Assembly (NCBI GenBank): GCA_019745195.1
Contig: JAIETL010000081.1
Span: 17,995-81,994 of the forward strand
Length of the DNA stretch: 64,000 nt
Reading direction: 5' to 3'
From: Beijerinckiaceae bacterium
Lineage (GTDB): Bacteria; Pseudomonadota; Alphaproteobacteria; Rhizobiales; Beijerinckiaceae
The notes under the pieces were generated by a model that did no database searches, was not told the origin of the DNA, and worked only from the letters and a program-made list of their open reading frames with translations. This document shows, piece after piece, positions 48,474 through 57,327 of the stretch. The stretch's first letter is position 1. Each line of letters starts with the position of its first letter. The position numbers and the translations under genes are program-made.

Positions 48474-50696
48474 TCAGGCGGCCGCCAGAACGCCCGCGAA
48501 CGGTGCGTCGAGCGCCAGCAGACGGTCGATCTCGGCGGCAGGCACGCCCTTCGAGAACAGGAAGCCCTGCAGTTCGTGGCAGCCGATCGCCTGCAGGAAG
48601 CGGTGCTGCTCGGCGGTTTCGACGCCCTCGGCGCAGACGCGCAGGCCGAGAGCGCGGCCAAGATGCGCGATCGAATGCACCAGAATGGCAGATTCGCCGG
48701 TCGTTTCCATGTATTCGAGGAAGGAACGGTCGATCTTGATCTTGTCGAAGGCGAAGCGGCGCAGATAGATCAGGCTCGAATAGCCGGTGCCGAAATCGTC
48801 GAGCGCCAGCCCGATGCCGTGGCCGCGCAGATCCATCATCGCGGTTTCTGCGGCGTCGGCATCCGCGACGACGACGCCTTCGGTCAGTTCGAGTTCAAGC
48901 CGCCCCGGATCGAAGCCGGTCTCGTCGAGGATGCGGATAACGTTGGCGACGAAGTCCTTGTGACGGAACTGGATCGGCGAGACGTTGACCGCGAGCCGCA
49001 GGCCCGGCCAGCGCCCGGCCTCGGTACAGGCGCGGCGCAGCACCCATTCGCTGAGCGGCACGATCAGCCCGCGCTCCTCGGCGATGCCGATGAACTCCGA
49101 AGGCGGCACCATGCCATGGACAGGGTGGGGCCAACGGACCAGCGCCTCGACGCCGACCACGGTCGAGCCGTCGATCGAGACCTGTGGCTGGTAGTGCAGC
49201 ACGAGTTCGTCCCTGGCGATGGCGCGGCGCAAATCCTCCTCGACCATGCGCTTGACCTGCAGCGCGCGGTTCATGCCCGATTCGAAGAAGGAATAGCGAT
49301 TGCGGCCGTTGTTCTTCGACTCATAGAGGGCGGTGTCGGCGAGCTTGAGCAGAGATTCGCGATCGACGCCGTCCTGCGGCGCGAGCGCGATGCCGATCGA
49401 ACAGCCGACCGTGGTCTCCACTCCCATGATCTCGAAGGGCTGCGTCAGGCTTTCCAGGATGCGCTCGCCCAGCGCCGCGCAGCCGGACGGATCGACCATG
49501 TTGGTCTGGATGATACCGAATTCGTCGCCGCCGAGCCGCGCGACCGTGTCACCGAGCCGCATCATGCCCGAGAGCCGCTCCGCGACCTGGCGGATCAGCT
49601 CGTCGCCGGCGGTGTGGCCGTAGGTGTCGTTGACGGCCTTGAAGCGGTCGAGATCGAGCAGGAGGATAGCGAGCTTCGCGCCGGTCCGGCCGAGCTGTGC
49701 GAGTTCCTGATCGAGCCTGAGATCGAAGGTGCGGCGGTTCGGCAGCAGTGAAAGTTCGTCCTGGCCGGCGAGGCGCTGGATCTGGCGTTCGCGCAGAGCG
49801 ATCTCGGCCGCCGCGCCGCGCAGGCGCTGCATGACGTAGATGAAGATGCCGCAGAACAGCAGACCGACCGCGATCAGCGCCCCGAGGAACTGGTGTAGCA
49901 TGGCGTCACCGGGCCGTTCGGGGGTCCATGCCAGCCAGGCCCGGGGCGTCCCGTCGGGGCCGAGCACGGGCAGGCTGCTGAGCTCGTCGGCCGGCTTTTC
50001 GCCGACGAGCCGGACATCGGCGACGCGATAGCGCTCCGAAAGATCGATCAGCATGGCGCTCGTCATGCGGCGATAGCCGACGAGGTGGATCGACCCGACG
50101 CGGGCCGCGATCACCGGATTGACGACCGTTTTCAGTTCGCTGACGAAGAGCACCAGCGCTTCGTGCCCGTCAAAGACGACGGTCGCCGCGCCTTCAGGCG
50201 GCCCGCCTTCGGCAGCATTCCGCGACGGCTTGGCGTGCATGGGCGCGCCGGGAATCCTGTGGTGATAGTGCTTCAGCCCTTCATACCCGGCCTGTCCGGC
50301 GTGCTGCCCACCTTCGACGCCGGCGAAGACGCGGCCTGAAGCGGACACGATATAGGCGCCGTCGAACTCGAGAAAACGGCTGCTCAGGGCCACGAATGCG
50401 CTCTGCAGCGCGGCGAGCGGCGCGGGCTGGCTGAGGGCGGTCTGCAATTCTCCGGTGGCGGTGAGGTTGTCGAGCCTGAGCTGGCGCAGCCGCGTCTGGC
50501 TGTCGAAGGCGGCGCCGACGCGGTCGCGCTGGCGCGCCGCCTCGAGGCGGTTGGCGTCGTTTGTGATGGCGACGACGATCGCGGCGGCGGCGGCCAGCGC
50601 AAGCAGGAATGCGCAGCCCAGCGTCGCAAGCGTGCCCCTGAGCATCCGCGCGGAGGGATCAGCGTTGCCGAACTTCGCGGCCAAAGGCGAATGCAT
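48474..50696 (-). CDS. Membrane-bound GGDEF-EAL protein
   Basis: The 740-aa protein has two membrane spans (about residues 22-45 and 268-290) bracketing a periplasmic sensor domain of CHASE4-like type. A GGDEF domain follows with an intact GGDEF motif at 389-393, then an EAL domain with EAL at 517-519, DDFGTGYSSL and KIDRSF. All catalytic motifs look intact, so it could both make and break cyclic-di-GMP, with direction set by the periplasmic signal. With BcsS and ExoD nearby, control of surface polysaccharide is a reasonable guess. Confidence 0.93.
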   Translation of the reverse strand: MHSPLAAKFGNADPSARMLRGTLATLGCAFLLALAAAAAIVVAITNDANRLEAARQRDRVGAAFDSQTRLRQLRLDNLTATGELQTALSQPAPLAALQSAFVALSSRFLEFDGAYIVSASGRVFAGVEGGQHAGQAGYEGLKHYHHRIPGAPMHAKPSRNAAEGGPPEGAATVVFDGHEALVLFVSELKTVVNPVIAARVGSIHLVGYRRMTSAMLIDLSERYRVADVRLVGEKPADELSSLPVLGPDGTPRAWLAWTPERPGDAMLHQFLGALIAVGLLFCGIFIYVMQRLRGAAAEIALRERQIQRLAGQDELSLLPNRRTFDLRLDQELAQLGRTGAKLAILLLDLDRFKAVNDTYGHTAGDELIRQVAERLSGMMRLGDTVARLGGDEFGIIQTNMVDPSGCAALGERILESLTQPFEIMGVETTVGCSIGIALAPQDGVDRESLLKLADTALYESKNNGRNRYSFFESGMNRALQVKRMVEEDLRRAIARDELVLHYQPQVSIDGSTVVGVEALVRWPHPVHGMVPPSEFIGIAEERGLIVPLSEWVLRRACTEAGRWPGLRLAVNVSPIQFRHKDFVANVIRILDETGFDPGRLELELTEGVVVADADAAETAMMDLRGHGIGLALDDFGTGYSSLIYLRRFAFDKIKIDRSFLEYMETTGESAILVHSIAHLGRALGLRVCAEGVETAEQHRFLQAIGCHELQGFLFSKGVPAAEIDRLLALDAPFAGVLAAA

Positions 50697-50801
50697 CAGA
50701 GATTCCAGACGTCACCGTTCACGCACTCTGGCACCGGAACGTTGACATCCCGTTGCCAGAAAGCAGACGGAAGACGCAAAAATTGACCCGCAGGCGCGCC
50801 C

Positions 50802-51551
50802 TCAACCGGAAGATGGTCCATAGGGCGGGCGCGGGATCGCCGTATGCGCCGCCCGCAGCGCGGCCGACCAGCGCTCGCGCAGATCGTGGAAATACGGCTC
50901 GCCGGCCTCGATCCGGCGGTTCAGCTCGGGCTCGTCGCCGTCGCGGCGCAGCACCATCAGGTCGATCGGCAGGCCGACGCCGAGATTGGAGCGCATGGTC
51001 GAATCCATCGAGATCAGCGCCACCTTCAACGCATCGTAGAGATGGGTCCTGTAGGTGACCGCGCGGTCGAGGATCGGCTTGCCGTATTTATGCTCGCCGA
51101 TCTGCAGGAACGGCGCGTCCATGCCGCATTCGATGAAGTTCCCGGCGCCGTAGATATGGAACAGCCGCATGGTCTGGCCCTTGATCTGGCCGCCGAACAG
51201 CATCGAGACGTCGAATTTGACGCCGGCCTCGCGCAGCGCCGGGCCGTCGAGTTCGCGCACGGTGCGGATGGCGCGGCCGACGAGCTGGGCCGCGCGGAAC
51301 ATGGTCGGGGCGTTCTGGAGCGTATCCTGCTCGCCGGTCTCCGGGTTGGGGACGCCTTCATGCAGCAGGCTGACGACCGACTGCGTCACCGAGAGGTTGC
51401 CGGCTGTCATCAGGCCGAAGGTGCGGTCGCCCGGCCAGGAGAAGACATGCAGCTTGCGGAAGGTCGAGACGTCGTCGAGCCCGGCATTGGTGCGGGTGTC
51501 GGCGATCATCACCAGCCCGTCCTGGACGAGGACTCCGGCGCAGTAGGTCAC
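50802..51551 (-). CDS. Anbu proteasome-type peptidase (HslV/20S-like fold)
   Basis: The 249-aa protein begins (from GTG at 51551) with MTYCAGVLVQDGLVMIADTRTNAG, the diagnostic start of the Anbu / proteasome-type protease family. After Met removal, Thr would be the N-terminal nucleophile. The domain continues with FGLMTAGNLSVTQSVVSLL and GVGLPIDLMVL. Anbu proteins form ring or spiral complexes; their substrates and ATPase partner are unknown. It is the last gene of the operon with the ATP-grasp, alpha-E and transglutaminase-like genes. Confidence 0.9.
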   Translation of the reverse strand: MTYCAGVLVQDGLVMIADTRTNAGLDDVSTFRKLHVFSWPGDRTFGLMTAGNLSVTQSVVSLLHEGVPNPETGEQDTLQNAPTMFRAAQLVGRAIRTVRELDGPALREAGVKFDVSMLFGGQIKGQTMRLFHIYGAGNFIECGMDAPFLQIGEHKYGKPILDRAVTYRTHLYDALKVALISMDSTMRSNLGVGLPIDLMVLRRDGDEPELNRRIEAGEPYFHDLRERWSAALRAAHTAIPRPPYGPSSG

Positions 51552-51601
51552 GGGCTCAATGTCCTTGTCTGGGAAACCCGGCCGCCCTCGCGGCCCGGGG
51601 T

Positions 51602-52429
51602 TCACTGATTGGCGGTTCTGCCATCGGCCTGGCGCGCGCTGACGAGCACGGCGAGATTTTCCCCGTCGCCGCCCTTGCGCGCGCCGCGAACCGGCGCGGC
51701 GTCGGCATAGTCGAGTCCGGCCGCGACGCGGATATGGGTGTCGATCGGGCACAGGCCGTTGGCGCAGTCGAAACCGATCCAGCCATAGTCGGCGAGGTAG
51801 GCCTCGGCCCAGGCATGCGCCCCGCTGGCATGGGGCAGGGCGTCGCTCTGCGCGACATAGCCCGAGACATAGCGCGCCGGCACGCCGAGATGGCGGGCGC
51901 AGGTGATGAAGACATGGGCGACATCCTGCGCTATGCCCTCGCGCGCCACAAAGGCCGCCGCGGCGCCGACGCCTGACCGCTTCCCGGTCGGGTGGCAGGT
52001 CATCTCCGCATGCAGCGCATCCATCAGCGCATGCATCCTTGAGAGATCGCTGTCGCTGCTGCCGGTGGCCTCCTCGGCGAAGCCAAGCAGGGCCTCGTCG
52101 GGCGTCGTCAGCAGCGTGTCGCGGTGAAAGACCTCGGGCGGCACGCGCTCGAGCCCGCCACGCACGATTCCGGCGAGATCGGTGGTCTCGATCAGGCCGC
52201 TGACCTGAATGGCGAGGCTGGAGATCGGGCCGTCGGCGGAGAAGGTGTGGGTCAAGTTGCCGAAGGGGTCCTGTCCGGCGCGGATGCGGCCGTCGATCGT
52301 CGGCTCGATGCGCCACGACATGACGTGCTGTCCGTCATGGTCGCGCGGCGTCAGCCGCAGGATCTGCGTGATCTGCCGCGCCGGCTCGGCATAGGCGTAA
52401 CTGATCGAATGTGAAATCCGGATCCGCAT
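51602..52429 (-). CDS. Transglutaminase-like protein with Cys replaced by Ala
   Basis: The 275-aa protein has the N-terminal beta domain and transglutaminase core of the Anbu-linked family (MRIRISHSISYAYAEPARQ start; PARYVSGYVAQSD core). The catalytic triad is incomplete: where relatives have G-V-C-Q-D, this protein has GIAQD with Ala167 (codon GCG, bases 51929-51931). His205 (AHAW) and Asp221 (FDCANG) are kept. A cysteine at 177 is nearby but not at the catalytic place. It may be a binding or scaffold protein rather than an active peptidase. Confidence 0.9.
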   Translation of the reverse strand: MRIRISHSISYAYAEPARQITQILRLTPRDHDGQHVMSWRIEPTIDGRIRAGQDPFGNLTHTFSADGPISSLAIQVSGLIETTDLAGIVRGGLERVPPEVFHRDTLLTTPDEALLGFAEEATGSSDSDLSRMHALMDALHAEMTCHPTGKRSGVGAAAAFVAREGIAQDVAHVFITCARHLGVPARYVSGYVAQSDALPHASGAHAWAEAYLADYGWIGFDCANGLCPIDTHIRVAAGLDYADAAPVRGARKGGDGENLAVLVSARQADGRTANQ

Positions 52430-52538
52430 GGACGTCGATGGGTCTCGGCAGGGCGCGGTGATGGGTCTTCTCGGGTCTGTTTAGCGGCGCGAGAGACCGG
52501 AAGCGAGCCCGCAGCCGGCCGTCATCGCGAAAATCGGC

Positions 52539-53480
52539 TCATTGCAGGTACTGCTCGATGATCGTGCCGCCGAGCCGGTTGTTCTCCGTGATGAAGTCGG
52601 AAATGAACTCGTGCAGCCCGTGCTGGAAGATGTCGTCGATGCTGGTGCTCGACAGATTGGCGAGCGTTTTTCGCGCCTGCCGTTGAGCGGGCCCCTGGCG
52701 GCCGTAGGAATCGCCCAGCAGGTCGAGGAAGCGCGAGATGTTCTCGTAGCATGCGGCCAGCGAGCGCGGCATGCGCCGGTTCAGGATCAGGAGATCGGCG
52801 ATCAGCAGCGGCTTTACCGCCTCGCGATAGACCCAGTGATAGGCGGTCAGCGCAGAGACCTCGCGTAGCACCGTGGTCCATTGGAAATAGTCGAGCGAGC
52901 CGCCGACCTGTTCGTTGGCCGGCAGCAGGACGTGGTATTTCACGTCGAGAATACGGGCCGTGTTGTCGGCGCGCTCGACATAGACTCCCAGCCGCGAGAA
53001 CCAGTAGCCGTCGTCGCGCAGCATCGTGCGGTAGGCCGAGCCGTCGAAGACCAGCGAGACGTTCTTCACCCAGTCGAGGAAGCGGGCGAACTCCTCGCGG
53101 TCCATGCGCTTCTTCTCGAAGCGCTGCAGTTCGAGCCAGGCGCCGTTCAGCGCATCCCACATCTCCGAGGTCAGCGCTGTGCGGACCGCGCGCGCATTCG
53201 AGCGGGCGAGCGCGAAGCAGTTGCGGATCGAGGAGGGGTTGTCGGGGTTGAAGGTCAGGAAGTCGCAGACATTGCGCTCGTTGGCCTCGTCATAGACCTT
53301 GGCGAAGGTGTCGTCGCAGCCGGCGGTCGAGACCGCGCTCTGCCATTCGCTGCCCGCGCCGCCATAGGAGGAGGGCAGGTTGGTCAGGCGCATCGTGGCG
53401 TCGAGGATGCGGGCGAGATACTCCGCGCGCTCGACATAGCGGGAGACCCAGTAGAGGCTGTCGGCGGTGCGCGAGAGCAT
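52539..53480 (-). CDS. Alpha-E domain protein (COG2307)
   Basis: The 313-aa, mostly helical protein starts MLSRTADSLYWVSRYVERAEYLARILD, the diagnostic alpha-E start. The family always accompanies circularly permuted ATP-grasp proteins and is thought to assist peptide or amide bond formation, though no activity is shown. The family start at 53480 is chosen. An upstream ATG at 53549, overlapping the ATP-grasp stop, would add 23 residues and couple translation. Confidence 0.9.
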   Translation of the reverse strand: MLSRTADSLYWVSRYVERAEYLARILDATMRLTNLPSSYGGAGSEWQSAVSTAGCDDTFAKVYDEANERNVCDFLTFNPDNPSSIRNCFALARSNARAVRTALTSEMWDALNGAWLELQRFEKKRMDREEFARFLDWVKNVSLVFDGSAYRTMLRDDGYWFSRLGVYVERADNTARILDVKYHVLLPANEQVGGSLDYFQWTTVLREVSALTAYHWVYREAVKPLLIADLLILNRRMPRSLAACYENISRFLDLLGDSYGRQGPAQRQARKTLANLSSTSIDDIFQHGLHEFISDFITENNRLGGTIIEQYLQ

Positions 53481-53541
53481 GATCAGATCGGGCCTTTTGG
53501 CGATGAGGCGCGGTGCGTCGGATGGGGTGTCGCGGACGATT

Positions 53542-54957
53542 TCATGCATCGAGAACCCAGGTGTCCTTGGTGCCGCCGCCCTGGCTCGAATTGACCACGA
53601 GCGAGCCTTCCTTGAGGGCGACGCGGGTGAGGCCGCCGGGCACGCAGGAGATGCCGTTCGCGCCCGAGAGCACATAGGGCCGTAAATCCACATGGCGCGG
53701 CGCGACGCCGGACGCCACGAAGGTCGGGCAGGTCGAGAGCGCCAGCGTCGGCTGGGCGATGAAGCCTTCGGGCGCCGCCTTCAGCTTCTTGCGGAAGGTC
53801 TCGATCTGCGCCTTGCTGGCATGCGGGCCGACCAGCATGCCGTAGCCGCCCGAGCCGTTGACCTCCTTGACGACGAGCTTGTCGAGATTGTCGAGGACAT
53901 AGGCGTTGGCCTGCGGCTCGCGGCAGCGGAAGGTCGGGACGTTCTTCAGGATCGGCTCCTCGCCGGTGAAGAATTTCACGATCTCGGGCATGTAGCTGTA
54001 GACCGCCTTGTCGTCGGCGACGCCGGTGCCGACGGCATTGGCCAGCGTGACGTTGCCGGCCTTGTAGGCCCCGATGATGCCGGGAACGCCGAGCACCGAA
54101 TCGCCGCGAAAGACGAGCGGGTCGATGAAATCATCGTCGATGCGCCGGTAGATCACGTCGACGCGCTTGGGACCTTGCGTCGTGCGCATATAGACGACGT
54201 CGTCCTTGACCAGCAGGTCCGAGCCTTCCACCAGTTCGACGCCGAGTTTGTCGGCCAGGAAAGAGTGCTCGTAAAAGGCCGAATTGAACTGGCCGGGCGT
54301 CAGCAGGCAGATCGTCGGGTCGCTCGGGGCCGAACGCGGCGCGACGGAGCGCAGGGTTGCCAGCAACTGGTCGGGATAGTTGTCGACGGGGGCGACGCGG
54401 TGCGTGGCGAACAGCTCCGGGAAGAGCCGCAGCATCACCTCGCGGTTCTCCATCATGTAGGAGACGCCCGACGGCGTGCGGGCATTGTCCTCCAGCACGT
54501 AGAAGGTGTCGGCGTCGACGCGGACGATATCGATGCCGGCGATGTGGCAGTAGATGCCGTGCGGCACCTGGAAATCGACCATTTCGAGCTGGTAGCAGGC
54601 GTTGCGGTAGACCAGGTCGGCGGGGATGATGCCGGCCTTGAGGCACTCCTTGGGTCCGTAGACATCGGCCAGGAACATGTTGAGCGCGGTGACGCGCTGG
54701 CGCAGGCCCTTCTCCAGCTTGGTCCATTCCGGCTTGGTCAGCACGCGTGGGATGATGTCGAAGGGGATCAGCCGCTCGGTCGATTCCTCGTCGCCATAGA
54801 CCGCGAAGGTGATGCCGATGCGCCGGAAGAAGAGTTCGGCCTGGCTGCGCCTGAGTGCCAGCGTCTCGGGCGGGGCCTCCTTCAGCCAGCGATCCAGCGC
54901 GGCATAGGCCGGCCGAAGCTCGCTGCCGCTGCCCAACATCTCATCGAACGCCGTCAT
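53542..54957 (-). CDS. Circularly permuted ATP-grasp protein (COG2308)
   Basis: The 471-aa protein has the permuted ATP-grasp signatures of COG2308: FYVLEDNARTPSGVSYMMENRE near residue 155, VGTGVADDKAVYSYMPEIVKFF near 310, and KEVNGSGGYGMLVGP near 370. It probably forms amide bonds using ATP and is predicted to add or join amino acids on a peptide. Its partners (alpha-E, transglutaminase-like, Anbu) follow on the same strand. It is the first gene of that operon, 110 bases after radC. Confidence 0.92.
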   Translation of the reverse strand: MTAFDEMLGSGSELRPAYAALDRWLKEAPPETLALRRSQAELFFRRIGITFAVYGDEESTERLIPFDIIPRVLTKPEWTKLEKGLRQRVTALNMFLADVYGPKECLKAGIIPADLVYRNACYQLEMVDFQVPHGIYCHIAGIDIVRVDADTFYVLEDNARTPSGVSYMMENREVMLRLFPELFATHRVAPVDNYPDQLLATLRSVAPRSAPSDPTICLLTPGQFNSAFYEHSFLADKLGVELVEGSDLLVKDDVVYMRTTQGPKRVDVIYRRIDDDFIDPLVFRGDSVLGVPGIIGAYKAGNVTLANAVGTGVADDKAVYSYMPEIVKFFTGEEPILKNVPTFRCREPQANAYVLDNLDKLVVKEVNGSGGYGMLVGPHASKAQIETFRKKLKAAPEGFIAQPTLALSTCPTFVASGVAPRHVDLRPYVLSGANGISCVPGGLTRVALKEGSLVVNSSQGGGTKDTWVLDA

Positions 54958-55067
54958 GCCAGGCCGTTTCCCCGTTTGGGTCAGCCTATGCCTATTCGCA
55001 AGCGTTCGGAAAGAGGTCTGTTGCCAAGCCCTTCGGCTGAGTCTGCCTTATTCTTGGGCACGGTTCG

Positions 55068-55805
55068 TCAGATTAGCCCCAACCCCTTGAAGCTGGCGTG
55101 TCCGTCGCGGCCGACGATGATGTGATCGTGGATCGCGATGCCGAGCGGCTTTGCGATTTCAACGAGTTCGCGCGTCATCCTCATGTCCGCGCCCGATGGC
55201 GTCGGATCGCCCGAGGGATGGTTGTGGACGAGGATCAGCGCGGTGGCGGAGAGTTCGAGCGCGCGCCGCATCACCTCGCGCGGATAGACCGGCGTGTGAT
55301 CGACCGTGCCGGTCTGCTGCACCTCGTCGGCGATCAGCGCGTTCTTCTTGTCGAGGAACAGGATGCGGAACTGCTCGCGCTCGGCAAACGCCATCGCCAT
55401 GCGGCAATAGTCGATCACCGCCGTCCAGGAGGAGAGCACCGGCCGCTTGCCGACCGCGCCCTTAGCCATGCGCCGCAAGGCGGCTTCGACGACCTTCAGG
55501 TCGAGCGCGACACTGTCACCCACGCCCTTGACCTCGGTGAGGCGCGCGAGCGGCGCGCCCAGCACCTCGGCGAATGAGCCGAAATGCTGGACCAGCGCCT
55601 TGGCGAGCGGCTTGACGTCGCGCTGCGGAATCGAGCGGAACAGCAGGAGTTCCAGAAGCTCGTAATCGGGCAGGGCGTCGCCGCCGACCTCCTGAAACCG
55701 CTGCCGCAGCCGGTCGCGATGCCCGTGGTAATGCGGCGCGGCGGCGTCGGCGAAGGCTCCCGGCACGGCAGTCCCCGACGCAGCCTTGCCGGGGGGCGGG
55801 CTCAT
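55068..55805 (-). CDS. radC: RadC family protein (JAMM metallo domain)
   Basis: The 245-aa protein has a helix-hairpin-helix region (LTEVKGVGDSVALDLKVVE) and a JAMM metal-binding motif HNHPSGDPTPSGAD near residue 193. Despite its name it has no proven DNA-repair role in E. coli; a deubiquitinase-like or nuclease activity is possible. It overlaps map by 4 bases (ATGA), so the two are co-transcribed, with map first. Confidence 0.92.
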   Translation of the reverse strand: MSPPPGKAASGTAVPGAFADAAAPHYHGHRDRLRQRFQEVGGDALPDYELLELLLFRSIPQRDVKPLAKALVQHFGSFAEVLGAPLARLTEVKGVGDSVALDLKVVEAALRRMAKGAVGKRPVLSSWTAVIDYCRMAMAFAEREQFRILFLDKKNALIADEVQQTGTVDHTPVYPREVMRRALELSATALILVHNHPSGDPTPSGADMRMTRELVEIAKPLGIAIHDHIIVGRDGHASFKGLGLI

Positions 55806-56653
55806 GCAGGTCGGGCAGGGGTTGCAGGCCGCGCGGGCGCGAGCGGGTTGTCGCGGCCGGCCGGCGAGAGCGTGAAGATCTCGCAGCCCTGCTCGGTGAC
55901 GCCGATCGTGTGCTCGAACTGCGCCGAGAGCGAGCGGTCCCGCGTCACGGCGGTCCAGCCGTCCGACAGCACCTTCACTCCCGCCTTGCCGAGATTGATC
56001 ATCGGCTCGATGGTGAAGATCATCCCCGCCTTCAGCTCGGGCCCCTCGCCGGGCGAGCCGTAATGCAGGATATTGGGCGCGTCGTGGAAGAGCTGGCCGA
56101 CGCCATGGCCGCAAAAGTCGCGCACCACCGAGCAGCGCTCGGCTTCGGCATAGCGCTGGATCGCGAAGCCGATATCGCCGGTCGTCGCGCCAGCGCGCAC
56201 CGCCCTGATGCCGCGCAGCAGGCTTTCATAGGTGATCTCGATCAGGCGCTCGGCCTTCCGGGAAATCTCGCCGACGCCGTACATCCGGCTGGAATCGCCG
56301 TGCCAGCCATCGACGATCAGCGTGTAGTCGATGTTGAGGACATCGCCCTCGCGCAGCGGCTTGTCGTCGGGAATGCCGTGGCAGACGACGTGGTTGATCG
56401 AGGTGCAGATCGACTTAGTGTAGCCGCGGTAGAACAGGGTCGCCGGATAGGCGCCGTTGTCCATGGCGAACTGATAGGCCAGGTCGTCGAGACGCTGCGT
56501 GGTGACGCCGGGCCTGACATAATCGCCGAGCATGTCGAGCCCGGCAGCAGTCAGCCGGCCGGCCTTGTGCATGGCGGCGAAGGCCTCCGCGCCATGGATC
56601 TTGATCACGGGATCGCGTTTGCGCGAACGCCCGATACTGTCGTCGAAGGTCAT
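55802..56653 (-). CDS. map: Methionine aminopeptidase
   Basis: The 283-aa type I enzyme removes the initiator Met from new proteins in the cytosol. The metal-binding residues are present in NIDYTLIVDGWHGDSSRMY, GHGVGQLFHDAP, TIEPMINLG and QFEHTIGV. It has about 15 extra residues at each end compared with E. coli Map. It is the first gene of the map-radC pair, whose downstream neighbour is the Anbu operon. Confidence 0.96.
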   Translation of the reverse strand: MTFDDSIGRSRKRDPVIKIHGAEAFAAMHKAGRLTAAGLDMLGDYVRPGVTTQRLDDLAYQFAMDNGAYPATLFYRGYTKSICTSINHVVCHGIPDDKPLREGDVLNIDYTLIVDGWHGDSSRMYGVGEISRKAERLIEITYESLLRGIRAVRAGATTGDIGFAIQRYAEAERCSVVRDFCGHGVGQLFHDAPNILHYGSPGEGPELKAGMIFTIEPMINLGKAGVKVLSDGWTAVTRDRSLSAQFEHTIGVTEQGCEIFTLSPAGRDNPLAPARPATPARPA

Positions 56654-56760
56654 CTGGCCGCGCCGCTCCCTGGCCGATCATATCTATTGCGTTTGGCGTA
56701 GGGTGCAAGGCGGTTGCGGCGGATCAGGGTTCGCGCCGTCGATGGAGCGCGGGCGAGATC

Positions 56761-57255
56761 ATGGGTGGATTGCTGGACATGGAGGAATTGCTGGAGCTGG
56801 CGGGCCGGGTCGGCGAGCGACTGAAAGCGCGCGGCGAGACGGTGGCCGTCGCCGAATCCTCGGCCGGGGGGCTGATCTCGGCCGCATTGCTCGCTCACGC
56901 GGGCGCATCCGCCTATTTCGTCAGCGGCGCGGTCGTCTACACCATGCAGGCGCGCGAGGGCTTGATGGGCATCTCGGCCGCTGACATGGCGGGCATGCGC
57001 TCGTCCAGCGAACCTTACGCATTGCTGCTCGCGCGGCGCTTGCGCGAACGCTTCGGCGTGGTCTGGGGCTTGGCGGAAACCGGCGCGGCAGGGCCGTCCG
57101 GCAATCGCTACGGCGACGCGGCGGGCCATAGCTGCCTCGCCGTCTCCGGCCCGGTGGAGATCGTCAGGACGATCGAGACCGGCGCGGCGGATCGGCAGAT
57201 GAACATGCGCGTCTTCGCCTGTTCGGCGCTGACGCTGCTGCAGGAAAACCTCTAG
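56761..57255 (+). CDS. CinA C-terminal domain protein, NMN amidohydrolase-like
   Basis: The 164-aa protein matches the free-standing CinA C-terminal domain (PncC family): VAVAESSAGGLISAALL with the catalytic Ser and Lys region, VYTMQAREG, and AETGAAGPSGNRYGDAAGH. It would deamidate nicotinamide mononucleotide in NAD recycling. The matching N-terminal CinA domain is encoded at 58291-59055, with a methyltransferase gene between. In several alphaproteobacteria these two halves are separate genes. Confidence 0.9.
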   Translation: MGGLLDMEELLELAGRVGERLKARGETVAVAESSAGGLISAALLAHAGASAYFVSGAVVYTMQAREGLMGISAADMAGMRSSSEPYALLLARRLRERFGVVWGLAETGAAGPSGNRYGDAAGHSCLAVSGPVEIVRTIETGAADRQMNMRVFACSALTLLQENL

Positions 57256-57327
57256 GCGGGGCGTCCGGACCGGTACAAGCTCGCCGGAACTGGCGCGCGC
57301 CGCCGGGGGAGTGTATCACGCGCCCCC

